Of a stretch of DNA of 64,000 nucleotides, positions 50,601 to 60,147 are shown in pieces. Source of the DNA: Owenia fusiformis. Its lineage: Eukaryota > Annelida > Polychaeta > Sabellida > Oweniidae. Positions within the stretch are counted from its first letter, which is position 1. Every line of letters begins with the position of its first letter. The stretch is from contig CAIIXF020000010.1 of the NCBI GenBank assembly GCA_903813345.2, positions 36,445,425 through 36,509,424 of the forward strand, given 5' to 3'. A model generated the notes under the pieces. That model saw nothing but the letters and a program-made list of their open reading frames with translations. It was not told the origin of the DNA and did not search any database. The translations under genes were made by a program, and so were the position numbers.

Positions 50601-51187
50601 AATAAGTTGAAAAACAGTTAACAGCAGTCTTGAGCCACAGGAAATAGAAAGACCGAAAGGGAATTCAATATTTGATGAACATATGTGTATGTGACTTTTC
50701 AAGCAAACTGTGGAAAGCTCGGCAAGAGGAGAAGCCTTGAATACAGTAGCAAGCCAAAAACAGATGTTGTGTCAGAAACTTAGCCATTGAACTAGAGTTG
50801 TGTTGTAAAACTATGAATTTGACACATAAAAGCCAATAATAACACCATCTCGGGGCATCTGCCATACATGTATCTATGCACAGGGACCTGTATCAGGAGA
50901 TAATCAGCTTCTTCATGATGTCTGTCTGTACAAATACTTTTCAAGTACTTTTTATCAAGTGAAGGAAATGGGCGTTTCCTTGATGACACTGTTCTTCCTG
51001 ATGGACCACTGAAGATGTCTTCTGATACAAGTTCCTACAGATCGGGGTGAAAAAAAGGGGGAAGGGAAGCAGATCATTGTAGGCATCGTTTCTGGTTTAC
51101 CTCTAGATAGAACACACTATTTGACTCTACCTCGGCCTTCTCTGGCGGTTCCTGTACATCTATGTACGACTTAAACGACCTCGACAT
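32621..51187 (-). CDS. Inactive myotubularin, MTMR10/MTMR12-like
   Basis: A catalytically inactive myotubularin (adapter of phosphoinositide 3-phosphatase complexes). The 14 coding exons, 5' to 3', are 51187-51101, 49084-49039, 48278-48133, 47439-47364, 43066-42984, 41593-41537, 41044-40957, 40289-40166, 39135-39048, 38666-38578, 37531-37395, 36479-36333, 33888-33716 and 33433-32621. All splice sites are canonical and every phase joins; the total is 2,154 nt, or 717 residues, near the usual size of MTMR10/12. The PH-GRAM part reads KLEPSLLPGEILIGTAHNVL and later LFCTNFKLSFLTADRSSYEL. The phosphatase-like part has LPESFVVPSSVTDPDI, ENGASLVRLARL, SLVQLMLDPHYRTISGFQSL and KEWIAMGHPFLTRCGH, then SPVFLIFLDCVWQLTQNFP. 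Where active members have the Cys-x5-Arg loop, this one reads VGIQEEESCDYTCIITSLVQ, the VQEEE form seen in MTMR10/12. MTMR10 and MTMR12 orthology cannot be separated by eye. The C-terminus is Ser/Thr/Pro-rich and ends in a Lys-rich tail. Confidence 0.9.
33716..33888 (-). CDS. Exon with degenerate catalytic loop of the myotubularin
   Basis: Together with the end of the preceding exon (36333), this exon spells GIQ-EEESCDYTC in place of the HCSDGWDRT phosphatase loop. The catalytic Cys and Arg are absent, so phosphatase activity is not expected. The flanking helix SLVQLMLDPHYRTISGFQSL is well conserved, which indicates a maintained pseudophosphatase fold rather than a decaying gene. It enters in phase 1 and leaves in phase 0. 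Confidence 0.88.
34065..36308. repeat. 19/20-bp minisatellite, about 115 copies
   Basis: The unit is CATACAGAGACATGTTTTC, with a 20-bp form (GACAATG for GACATG) and CACACA, TTTAGC and TTTTACA variants. It fills the myotubularin intron between exons 36333 and 33888 and begins about 25 bp past the donor of exon 36479-36333. The many overlapping ORFs here are by-products, though frames stay open because 19- and 20-bp units mix. Confidence 0.95.
36467..36671. repeat. 60-bp tandem repeat carrying a splice acceptor
   Basis: Units start at 36467, 36527, 36587 and 36647. Each contains the minus-strand acceptor TTTTCTTATATAG/GGTC plus the first 13-14 bases of the myotubularin exon that starts at 36479. 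The copy at 36479 is the one continuing into the exon; the others are decoys. Confidence 0.9.
36671..37016 (+). repeat. Hairpin-bearing dispersed repeat, copy 2
   Basis: Inverted relative of 23,080-23,345. The hairpin spans about 36,873-37,014 (AAATACACCCC...GGGGTGTATTCG). It begins exactly where the 60-bp array breaks off. Confidence 0.75.
37655..37790 (+). mobile_element. Helitron-like short element
   Basis: CATTTGTTACAGATGC, CACCAACCACCAAACGCC, GGAGACAATAACAATATG and a CCACAAGTGGTGACAT hairpin end show it to be a short member of the 3.2/8.7/59.3 kb family. Confidence 0.5.
38003..38522. mobile_element. Long-arm foldback element
   Basis: Arms of about 230 bp (GCGAAGCATTTGTAT, CCATGACAAT..ATGACATCATGTTTCA, GATGTCATTGATATAA, AATAAAGGT.TGTAATACA) are inverted around a short centre. 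It lies in a myotubularin intron, about 55 bp from exon 38666-38578. Confidence 0.8.
39545..40126. mobile_element. Foldback element with about 210-bp arms
   Basis: The left arm (39545-39756) and right arm (39911-40126) share GTTGCCATGGTAACCTGAC or its inverse and AACCTAACAAATAATAAATG. It ends about 40 bp before exon 40289-40166. Confidence 0.8.
41220..41480. repeat. Degenerate about 16-bp GCACAATTGAGATAT repeats
   Basis: Imperfect TATGCACAATTGA-like units in the myotubularin intron between exons 41593 and 41044. Confidence 0.75.
41789..42895. mobile_element. Tigger/pogo-like non-autonomous element
   Basis: Ends CAGTAGAACCTGCTAAGTGG and its inverse (ACACAGGTTCTACTG) are flanked by TA. Repeated GTAAGTGGAACACCTCC words lie inside both ends. 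The interior has two direct copies of a segment with GGATTAACCTCCTGTAGAG and, at about 42,505-42,720, a nested GGCCC-family repeat. Confidence 0.8.
42505..42720 (+). repeat. GGCCC-rich dispersed repeat, copy 2 (nested)
   Basis: Reads GGCCCATTTTCTTCAGAATT, then AAAAAGGCCAAGTAATGCC and GGGGCCTTAGGGCC. It appears to sit within the Tigger-like element, so it is likely the younger insertion. Confidence 0.65.
43070..44138. other. Myotubularin intron, unique sequence
   Basis: No repeat or gene recognised, apart from scattered short ORFs. Confidence 0.4.
44139..44501. mobile_element. TA-flanked mariner-type MITE
   Basis: Ends CAGGGTGTCCCGAAAGTATG and GGGACCCCCC are perfect inverted copies with TA on both sides. 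363 bp. The arms extend inward imperfectly. Confidence 0.85.
44551..47043. repeat. 43-bp satellite array, about 58 copies
   Basis: The unit is CTCACGTAATGCTCCCAATC, then TACACATACATAGACC, then ACCTTAA. Variants differ in the ACATAC/ATGTAC/ACAAAC/ACGGAC/ACGTAC hexamer and CATAGAC/CATTGAC. A run of about ten variant units occurs twice in the same order (about 45,170-45,590 and 46,065-46,490), so the array grew partly by block duplication. It lies in the myotubularin intron between exons 47439-47364 and 43066-42984. Confidence 0.95.
47622..47936. mobile_element. TTAA-flanked foldback MITE
   Basis: Starts TTAACAGGAAATGACAAAAC and ends with its inverse. The arms are about 95 bp (AGGAAGTGACAAAACCATGC, AACAGAGTTCTGTTTTGA). 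Confidence 0.8.
49208..49290. repeat. 25-bp GGGGTATGTTTGTATTTCAA repeats
   Basis: Three tandem copies, the last interrupted by TTTGTACTTTG. Confidence 0.85.
49898..50243. mobile_element. hAT-type MITE with perfect 8-bp TSD
   Basis: Ends TAGTGGTGGGACTCG and CGTTACACCACTA, flanked exactly by CTAAAATC (49890-49897, 50244-50251). 346 bp. It is inserted in an older repeat (AGCCAGCTTTTACCAG...AACTGCATGATTTT) that has a relative at about 61,910-62,030. Confidence 0.88.
50252..51100. other. Myotubularin intron 1 remainder
   Basis: No gene recognised. Short reverse-strand ORFs are present but lack motifs. Confidence 0.35.
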
Positions 51188-51245
51188 CGCACAACTCCTT
51201 GTTTTTGACAAATAATTGTAAATCAGGAAATATTTTCCAAAACAG

Positions 51246-51259
51246 TGGCGGCCATTTTA
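51246..51259 (-). promoter_or_regulatory. GGCCGCCATTTT-type motif upstream of myotubularin start
   Basis: About 60 bp upstream of the start codon, the minus strand reads TTAAAATGGCCGCCAC, containing the ATGGC core of YY1-type sites common around first exons. A CG-containing stretch with repeated TCTCGTG words surrounds it (51260-51300). The position is consistent with a TATA-less promoter or 5' UTR; the factor assignment is inference. Confidence 0.35.
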
Positions 51260-51299
51260 AGTCTCGTGAAGTCTCGTGCACCTGCGAGATTTGAGACGT

Positions 51300-52320
51300 G
51301 TGTACTATTGTGTGTGTGGAAGGGGAACGCAAATCCCGGGTAATTGCGACTTTTGAAACAGTATGAAAGCATTTTCGTTGCTTGGATTAAAATTATTTTT
51401 GAACAACCCTTTTCATATTATGCATCATTTTAACACAGTTATCACATAGAATCTAGATCATGTGGTGTCTTTAATAGTGATTGGCCTGATCATTTGATTG
51501 TGCCGCTGCCCCGATTGGGTTGTGATAATAGATTGCCTTGAATCATAAAATTGACAAAATGACATGACTGTGGAGATGATGCTTGACCTTTGATAAACAT
51601 CACACCCTCCAACAGTTATCATGATAGCACTGACTAATATCCTATTGCAAATTTATGAAGTCATTAAAACCTGAAGGGATCTGTATTGCACATTTTGTCG
51701 CTATTGATTGCTTGGTTGATCAATGACGCCAGTGGTAGAGGGTGGGGGTGCCGGTGGGTTAGGTTTATTTAATTTTTCAGTGCCATAACACACTGATAAC
51801 CATCCTACATACAGCAGACAAGTTACATGGAACTGAAATTGTCTGATTATGATGGCCCATGGGGAAGGGGAGGAATGAAAAAGTTCCAAATATTTCTCTA
51901 GACTTTCTATGACTCATTTGTTATTATTATGCCATGTTAAGTAAAAATCAAGCATCGTATTTTTACCTTAAAGGGCATAATCATTTTTAGAGGAGAAGAA
52001 AGAATAAGAAAGCACAAAAAGTTAACTAAAAATAAAAATCACGTAATGTACCTCTGTAATGTATCAAATATATGCAGCAAGTCTTTTTTTAAATTTCACA
52101 ATTCTCTTTTATAATTATTTACTTGAAAAGTTTGACTAAAAAAGTAATCCCAAAACGCGACCTCCTGAATTATCTCAAATATTATTTGGGCCAATCTGTG
52201 GTGTTTACCCACAAGTTAAAGGGTAAAGTGATGAATCTGTTTTACATTTTTGTACTTTATCATAAAAATCAATAAAATTGAAAACTATCAAGGGAGGGTA
52301 CATTTCAAGTTGAAAAATTT
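51300..52320. other. Intergenic, upstream of the myotubularin
   Basis: Nothing coding is seen. There is a G/C-rich patch of simple sequence near 51,735-51,765. Confidence 0.4.
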
Positions 52321-52450
52321 GGGCTCCTAAAACCAAATATTGGGCCAAATGAAAATGAAAATTGAAGGCCCGTTTTCTTGAATATCTGGTCTAAAATTGA
52401 AAATATGGCCAAAAAGCCTAGTTATGCCCAAAGAGGATTACTTATTGAAC
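52320..52450 (+). repeat. GGCCC-rich dispersed repeat, copy 3
   Basis: AAGGCCCGTTTTCTTGAATA, TATGGCCAAAAAGCC and AGTTATGCCCAAAG align to the 42.5 kb copy. Confidence 0.6.
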
Positions 52451-52588
52451 ATGTCCTGGCGATAGAACTTTGAGGCTGATGAGGCGAATGCTCTGTTGAA
52501 TGCCCATGGCATTATTTTGAAAATTTTTGTGATGTTGAGACTGAACGTCATCTTTTGGTCCAAGTCAGAAGTATTCCAATGTGAGTTA

Positions 52589-52755
52589 AGCCCCAGTCAC
52601 ACATGCTCTACGGCGACCGTAGCTTTACAACATGGATACAGAAAATCTACATCGTACTGCTTAATATTCCTATGTTTTATGTTACATATTTCTCTCGATT
52701 TTGCGAAGCTACGGCCGCCTTACGGTTGCCGTAGATCAAATGTAACCGAGCCATC
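52589..52755. mobile_element. Possible inverted-repeat element
   Basis: CTACGGCGACCGTAGC near the left end and its imperfect inverse (GCTACGGC, TTACGGTTGCCGTAG) near the right give a folded unit of about 165 bp. Its class is unclear. Confidence 0.35.
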
Positions 52756-53906
52756 AGTCACCCTTCTATTACACAACTTACTTATACTTGTATAGGGTCT
52801 AACATAGGGTGAGGGGTTGACTTACTCCCCGTGACCCGTGTGCTATTTCTGTTAAATGTATAACATGAACTAACAATGAGCGGAGATATAATCGGCATTG
52901 CGCTTGGGCAAAACATTTAACATAAAACGTAAAAAGCAAAGGCCAACAATGTTTGTCAACTTTTTACTTTTGCACAATCTAAAGGTGACTGTTAAGTGTA
53001 AATAAACAAATACACCCACCTTTTTGTTAAACTTCAAAAGATCCATTTCTGCATGGATTCTGGAATTCAGATTCCTTAGTCAGCTTTCGATGTTCTAATT
53101 TACTGAAATACTGTGCATCAAGGATATCAAAAATTATCTTAAAGTTCCTAGAAATTCTTTAAATTCTTATAAGTTACTACAGGAATCACTGAACTTGATA
53201 ATTCTTGCTACTGGGGAATAACTAGGTCCCTGTGACTTACCATATCCCCTCAGAAATAGACCCAAAATGTTTAGACTGGCAAAATGGATATTATCTATGT
53301 ATAAAACATATAATTAACTATATATTCTTCTTTGTTGGGTAGCTTAAATGCGTAATGTGGTTTCTATTTTTCCAAATGCAACAGTGAAATGATTTTACAA
53401 ACCAGGGGCACATTTTGTATTGAATACGGTATACATTGTCTCCAGTGCAGTGTGTTTATTTATACAACCTGATATCTCTACAGAGCAAGGGCCATCTCAA
53501 AGTTGAGATTATTCTTTAATTTGAAAAATAAGTGAAATGATGGAAATAGACAGGAATGAAGTAAACAGGAAGGTACTGTAGGCAAGATTCAACGCATTTA
53601 CATTAGTTAGTATTTTGATTTTACTAAGGTTTAATTCCCAAGGTTTAATTGATTTTGACATGCCCCCTTTCAGGCTTATCTTGTTAGGATACTGAGTTAA
53701 GGTGGCAATACACCAGTGAACTGAATTCAACAATGTTTTTCTCTTAAACCAATTATTGAAAACATTCTTTAAAAAACAAGGTCCTTTATGTAATGTTGAC
53801 TGATTGGCAACAATTTAATGCAAAAATTATTTATATATATTTTACATAACTGTTTTTGTTAACATTTTTTGTTTTTAGTGCAATTGTTTTTGTGCCTTTC
53901 TACCAA

Positions 53907-54225
53907 TTCTTGAGAATGAAATAAAATGTCTTTCCGAACTTTGTCGGAACAAAATAGCATATACAGCATTTTCTAAGACCTCACAATATTATAGTTATAC
54001 AAAGGAAATTTTGGTTGATTTTACAAAAAGTATGAAAAAACTTAAAACAAAAGCCCCAAAGTAGATAAAAATTAAGATAAACCTTTTATTTCATTAACAA
54101 GATACTTTTTTAAAATCAACCAAACTTTTCTTTGTATAATTACAATATTGATAGACATATGTCGTTTCGTTCCAATGAGGTTCGGATAGATGTTTCATTT
54201 CATTCCGAACATATGATACCAAGAA
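53907..54225. mobile_element. Imperfect foldback element
   Basis: Arms of about 120 bp include TTATACAAAGGAAATTTTGG and TTGATTTTACAAAAAGTAT on the left, and inverse copies on the right. Confidence 0.65.
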
Positions 54226-54270
54226 CGAAAGAAGTGTCTGATGTGTTTTCTAAAACAATATAGAGAAAAG

Positions 54271-55347
54271 TATATAGTAGCCGAGACAACACAAGTCCCA
54301 AGTCTGTATATTTACTCTCATTTCTTCACTTTTAAGAGTTAAGTCACCAGATTTTGCATGCACATTCCTTGGAGAAATCCTAACATAGAATTTCATTGGT
54401 TTTGATAATAATTTATTTGTTAAAAATAGGGAAACATTTAATTTTGATTGGTCTATAACCAAAATTTGCCATTTTGTAACAAATGCAACATTTTGACGAA
54501 ATTAATAAAAGTCTCTACTTTTGGTGTAATAACTCCAAAATGACCAAATGTTTTCTTATTCAGCACAAATGTAACTGTCTTAGGTAGTTAAGACATTTCT
54601 GAGAAAAAATGGTATGCAGAAACATGATATTTTAAATAAAACGGGGCCAAAAATGACCCATGAAGATGCCTGCATTATTTGAAATTTTGGCATGTTTCAA
54701 TGGCCTGAAAAATGGATGGGGTAGGGGAGTGGCATACCTTTTGAGCTTATTCTAGTTACCATTTTAATCAAATGAATGATGACATATTTGGTATCATCTT
54801 AAAGCTTGTAATGTGAGCTTCAATTTGGTACCCATATTATGACATCAAATCATATATTATGACATCACAGTGGTACCAAAACGACCTTAAATAGAAAAAG
54901 AAGCACCAAAATGCAGCAAAATAATGGTGCGACTCCAACATTCCTTTGAAAATTCACTGTTCGCCACAATCAATGAATGCATGTCTCATCGAGGTACACT
55001 TCCAATGCACGATCTGATGACTGGTAAAAAATAACTAGTGATATTTATTGTCAATAAGATTAGAGACACCATATTGTACATGTATCTGTCATTTATAACT
55101 TGGAGTTTTATTAATAACGTCAAAATGTTGCATTTGTTGCACAAAATGGAAAATTTTGATTATAGACCAATCAAAATCAAATGTTTCCCTATATTTAACA
55201 AATAAATAATAATCAAAACCAATGAAATTCTATGTTAGGATTTCTCCAAGGAAGGTGCATGCAAAATCTGGTGACTTAACTCTTAAAAGTGAAGAAATGA
55301 GAGTAAATATACAGACTTGGGACTTGTGTTGTCTCGGCTACTATATA
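54271..55347. mobile_element. Foldback element with about 230-bp arms
   Basis: Arms 54271-54498 and 55117-55347 are inverted copies (TAGCCGAGACAACACAAGTC, AGAGTTAAGTCACCAGATTT, ATTTTGATTGGTCTATA). The central 620 bp is unique and shows no transposase. Confidence 0.85.
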
Positions 55348-55528
55348 TTTCAAATTATAATGTTACAATCCAAAAGATGACCATTGCATTAAATTGACGA
55401 TGTGTAAAGTTTTCAGAATGTTCAAAAAGTTCACCATATCGATACCACTCCTTTCGGGGTAATGACCTATATCGTTGAAAAGAATCAAAGTTTATTCGAA
55501 CACATACATCTCCCTTCTTTATCATATA

Positions 55529-55720
55529 CAGTGAAACCTGTAACTCCGAACACATCACTTAACCGAACACCTCCCTAACACCTCTGATTTTGAACACCTT
55601 TTCCTGGCACCAAATCTCCGATTAACTTATATATTCATGAGACTTTGAAATGTGAACTACTTGCTAATCAGAACACTTCTGGCCGGTTACAGAGGCGTTC
55701 GGATTAGACAGGTTTTACTG
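55529..55720. mobile_element. Tigger/pogo-like MITE
   Basis: CAGTGAAACCTGTAACTCCG at one end and an inverse ending ACAGGTTTTACTG at the other, with CGAACACCTCC words inside. It is related in style to 41,789-42,895. Confidence 0.65.
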
Positions 55721-56680
55721 GATGCGTATTTGCACACTTCCTATCGTAGAGAGTGGTTCTACATCCCGTGAAACGAGGGTGAACAAAATTATTACTGAAA
55801 CTACGTACCGAAATATTTTTGCAGACGACTTACATGTATAAAACGTAATGTTTTTGATACGATATGATATAGCTAGCCTCAACTTACCTTCTTCTAAGGC
55901 CACTGTATCAAGTATTGGCTAGAGACTCGAGTAAGCCTCAACTATGAGTACACCATTGGAAAGCTTACATCATCATGCTTTTTAATTAATCATCTTCATA
56001 CTTAATGGAAATAAAAAATGGGGAGACAGAAATTGTAATATATGTGAAACTGGCGAAATAGAACCATTGGATCATTTTCACGTTTCTGCAATTCCATAGA
56101 TGCGGAAAGAGTTGCACTTCTTCAAATGTTCTCACAACATGCACTTGTTCTAACCACTTGGAATTCGAAGATGGGGAACGTAGCTAGGACCAAATCTTTG
56201 CCGTTTCAGCCAAAATGTTGTAAAAGAAAATGAACAAGGTTCCCCCTCCCAACTATTCAGAAACAGGATGTGTCAAATTGCAAAAACATGTATGATTGAT
56301 TTGCGCATCTATTCCATAATACTACTGTTTTTCCAGGGAAATATGAAACAATAAAAATCGTATTGAATCGTATTACATGAAGCGTATTGTCCCCGGGAAA
56401 TAAATCGTATTGCATGAAAGAATCGTATTGTCCCCGGAAATAATCGTATCTTTGGTTTCCCGGTTATTTTATTTATTTATTTTATCTTTCAAACAATGTG
56501 CATTTATTATATAATGTTTGCATTATCCAAATGTAACATTTTAGAGGAATGTATTATGGAATAAATAGGTTATTTCTGGTCGGGATTGAATATGGGTTTT
56601 ATTCTTCGCAAAAACATGATATTGACCCCGGGTATTGACCCCTTGGCATATTCAATCCCTCCAAGTAAATAACCTATATA

Positions 56681-57328
56681 CAAGGGCCGATCAAAAAGTT
56701 TCTTACCGTTGGCTCTAGATTTTATAATAAGAGGAGTTGGATGCTCAAACTTTTACATGAGACAGGGTAGTAAGTTTGCTTGAGACAGTCTGAGTTTCAT
56801 TTAAATTGGTTCATTGGTAGTGACTCAGAGTCAATACATATTTTCAATGATTGAATTAGGTGGAGCAGCGTTTTTATGAAAAAATAGTGCTAAGCTGCAG
56901 TTATGGAAATTTCTAACACTAAGTAGTGTCATCTGTCAACAGACTGTAGTTTAATCATGTTTAATTAGTTTTTCAGCTAATATTCATTCTCATTCAAAAT
57001 ATTCATCTCCAGTTGCAATGCACGTCCTATATCTGTCCACTCGATCCAAAATCACATGTTTAAGGCCTTCGTATGAGAGGTTTTAAACGATGTCAGTAAA
57101 TTTCCAGAACCACAACTCAGCAGATATTTTATATATAACGCTGCTCCACCTAACTTTGTCATTGAAAATATGAATTGACTCTGTGTCACTACCAATAAAC
57201 CAATTGATATGAAACTCGTACAGTTTCAAGCAAACTAACTATCCTATCTCATGTAAAAGTTTGAGCTTTCAACTCCTCTTATTATAAAATTGAGAGCCAA
57301 CGGTAAGAAACTTTTTGATCGGCCCTTG
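56681..57328 (-). mobile_element. Mariner-type element with long arms and transposase relic
   Basis: Ends CAAGGGCCGATCAAAAAGTT and an exact inverse sit between TA dinucleotides. The arms are about 190 bp. In the centre (about 56,990-57,065, minus strand) a short frame reads HVILDRVDRYRTCIATGDEY, then F, like the C-terminal W-x-K-C-I-x3-G-D-Y-F segment of mariner transposases. The rest is lost. Confidence 0.75.
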
Positions 57329-57875
57329 TATATTCCCTACCGTCTCAAACGTATTTCTCAAAAAATGGTTATTTAACATTCGCATTTTCGCATAGAAAAT
57401 CATAGTAAAAACCATTCATTTCAATTAATTTAGTGATTTATCCCTAATCTTTCTCATGAAAAAATGAATTGCAGATTTGTTGCATTTTCTAGTAGATATC
57501 ACCTCCTCCCCCACCTCCACTCATTTTTCCGATTGCAAGCCGTGATTTTGGACCCAAATGGAGGAATTCAATAAATTCCCAAACTTGAATGGGACAATAA
57601 CAATATTGTGTAAGATGCCATGCTTCAAACTAGTATATTTTAGGGCACAAATTATCACATAATAATCAGTTCATTTTTATTCAGTTGTATATTCAACATT
57701 CAAAATGTACTGTACATAAATTATGTAGAAAAAAGTTGTACACATTATTTCTTGGTACTTCATACTTTCATGTCATTAGTATAAATTTGTTTGATATCAC
57801 ATTACATTAAATTATAATTAAATCATAATAAACAGACAAATGAATCAATACATCGTAAAATGTACATATAAAGTA

Positions 57876-57942
57876 CAGGGTGTTCATAAAGTCACTTTAC
57901 AATAAAATGTCTGTGTAAAGTGTAGATTTTTTGGACACCCTG
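57876..57942. mobile_element. 67-bp TA-flanked mini-element
   Basis: CAGGGTGTTCATAAAGTC opens it, and TTTGGACACCCTG closes it. A relative lies at 6,660-6,702. Confidence 0.6.
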
Positions 57943-58046
57943 TAGTACACTGATCCGATCCCATATATGGCCACACAAAAATTGGCAATAATGCAGGGCG
58001 AGAAAGTACCCTATAGGCAGACAGACATGAGGAACTGGACTCCGGG

Positions 58047-58154
58047 GCCTAGCCTTGTACAAGTCGGTCTCTTTTACTTATCTTGATTTCTATTATTTTC
58101 TATTAATTCAAGATCAGATAAGTAAAAAAATACCGACTTGGGCAAGGCTATTCG
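58047..58154. repeat. About 108-bp hairpin
   Basis: The left arm (CCTAGCCTTGTACAAGTCGG, TTTTACTTATCTTGA) is followed by its imperfect inverse ending GGGCAAGGCTATTCGGGGCC. Confidence 0.75.
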
Positions 58155-58394
58155 GGGCCTTAAATCTTGTGTATGAGGACCTTAGTTCAAAACAATAACC
58201 CTCTCTTGCTAAACAATGATGAAATACCTCACTATGGAAATAAATTCTTGGCACATTTTACAAGATCCTTAGCTATATTGTATTTGTATTTCAAATACAA
58301 AGAGAGGAATACATGTATTTTTGTAAAAAAAAAATAACAATAACATGGACAATGTTCCTAGTACGTAAGTATGACATGATTTGGCAAATCATAG

Positions 58395-58620
58395 TAGTGT
58401 ACATTTCTATAGTGCACTTTAATAGTGCATATTTATGCAGTGCACACTTTTAGAGTGCACATTTCTTGATACTGAACATTTCTATAGTGCACTTTTATTG
58501 AACATATTTCAACAGTGCACACTTTTAGAGTGCATATTTTTAATGATAATTTTTAATGCACTTTTATAGAGCACATTTCTAGAAGACATATCTCTAATGA
58601 GCATTTCTTAAAGGGAGAAT
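58395..58620. repeat. Degenerate about 20-bp TAGTGCACATTTCTA repeats
   Basis: About ten diverged ATAGTGCAC-TTTTA-like units. Confidence 0.75.
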
Positions 58621-59049
58621 CAGATCCATCGGGAGTGATAAAATTGCAAGTAACTTGCTTCAGTTGACCGACCAATATATTCGTTACAAGCTCAAATATA
58701 ACAAAATATCCCAAAAGATCCACATGTTATAAAATGTTGATTTCAAGTGCCAAAATGGGGAAAACTGTTTTAATTCTCCAAAATAATAAAAATTGTAACC
58801 ATAAAATAGAAAAATCAATGTATTATTGTAAAAATGATTGTAAAGTTTTCCTCAAATACAGTACAAATTTTGGTTATCTTTTGAAAATAGGCATGATAAG
58901 GATTAAAATGAGCCGAAAATATTCTAAAATTGAAACAATTTTTGTCAAAAGTTCTCATCTGGACCTTGCAGATCTGATTCTACCTTTAAATATTACTACA
59001 ATGTCATACGGTACTGCAGCTAGTGCTAGGACATAATTTTGGCAATATG

Positions 59050-59365
59050 TAACAACCTGGCTGCAATTATAAATATGTAACAATTTGTTACACAAACTGA
59101 ATGCCAACAGCCACAAACAAGGCATTTACATGCAAAATGTCACCACCTGCCATTTATTACAGACACTGAGTGCCAGCTACAGAAAATCAACCACCAAATT
59201 CTGTCAACATGATGTCACCACATCTGGTGGACTAAAAAATGTCACCACTTGCCATTTGTTACAGATACTGACCGAATCACCGAACACCAACTGCTGAAAT
59301 ACACTTATGTCCACAAAAAAGAAGGTTACTCTAACAATATGTCACCGTGTATGGTGGTGACTTAA
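59050..59365 (+). mobile_element. Helitron-like element, short core
   Basis: Contains GGCATTTACATGCAAAATGT, CACCACCTGCCATTTATTAC, a second partial copy, then AACAATATGTCACCGTGTATGG and TGGTGAC. It shares both ends with 7,143-8,707. Confidence 0.55.
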
Positions 59366-59474
59366 ACATGGCACAACATGTTGCAATTGCACAAAGCAGC
59401 ACAATATGTACTTCTGGAACTGCAAAACTATAAATTGCCATGTTCTGAGATAGAATCATTGTAACAGTATAACT

Positions 59475-59982
59475 GTATCACACACATGGGATTACACACT
59501 CATTAGTATCACACACATGTGATTACACACTCATTTGTATCACACACATGGGATTACACACTCATTTGTGTCACACACATGGGATTACACACTCATTTGT
59601 ATCACACACATGGGATAACACACTCATTTGTATCACACACATGGGATTACACACTCATTTGTATCACACACATGGGATTACACACTCATTTGTATCACAT
59701 ATGGGATTACACACTCATTTGTATCACACACATGGGATTACACACTCATTTGTATCACACACATGGGATTACACACTCATTAGTATCACACACATGGGAT
59801 TACACACTCATTTGTATCACACACATGGGATTACACACTCATTTGTGTCACACACATGGGATTACACACTCATTTGTATCACACACATGGGATTACACAC
59901 TCATTTGTATCACACACATGGGATTACACACTCATTTGTATCACACACATGGGATTACACACTCATTTGTATCACATATGGT
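59475..59982. repeat. 31-bp tandem array, about 16 copies
   Basis: The unit is GGGATTACACACTCATTTGT, then ATCACACACAT. The open frames of about 170 codons are by-products of the repeat. Confidence 0.93.
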
Positions 59983-60147
59983 GGTTGTTTTCACAAAATC
60001 GCCTCTTGTTTTAAGGGACTTTTCAACTTTTCCATGATAAATTTAATTAATTTCCATTAATTTTGCCTGTTGGTTTCATTTATTTAGCCTGTTGTGAGAA
60101 ATTCTAGTGAAACCCCTGACTTGTTTATTTATTTGGCACTTGTTTGT

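Noticed and set aside
59519-60060. Two plus-strand ORFs of about 170 codons
   Set aside because: Generated by the 31-bp array; no start context or conserved motif.
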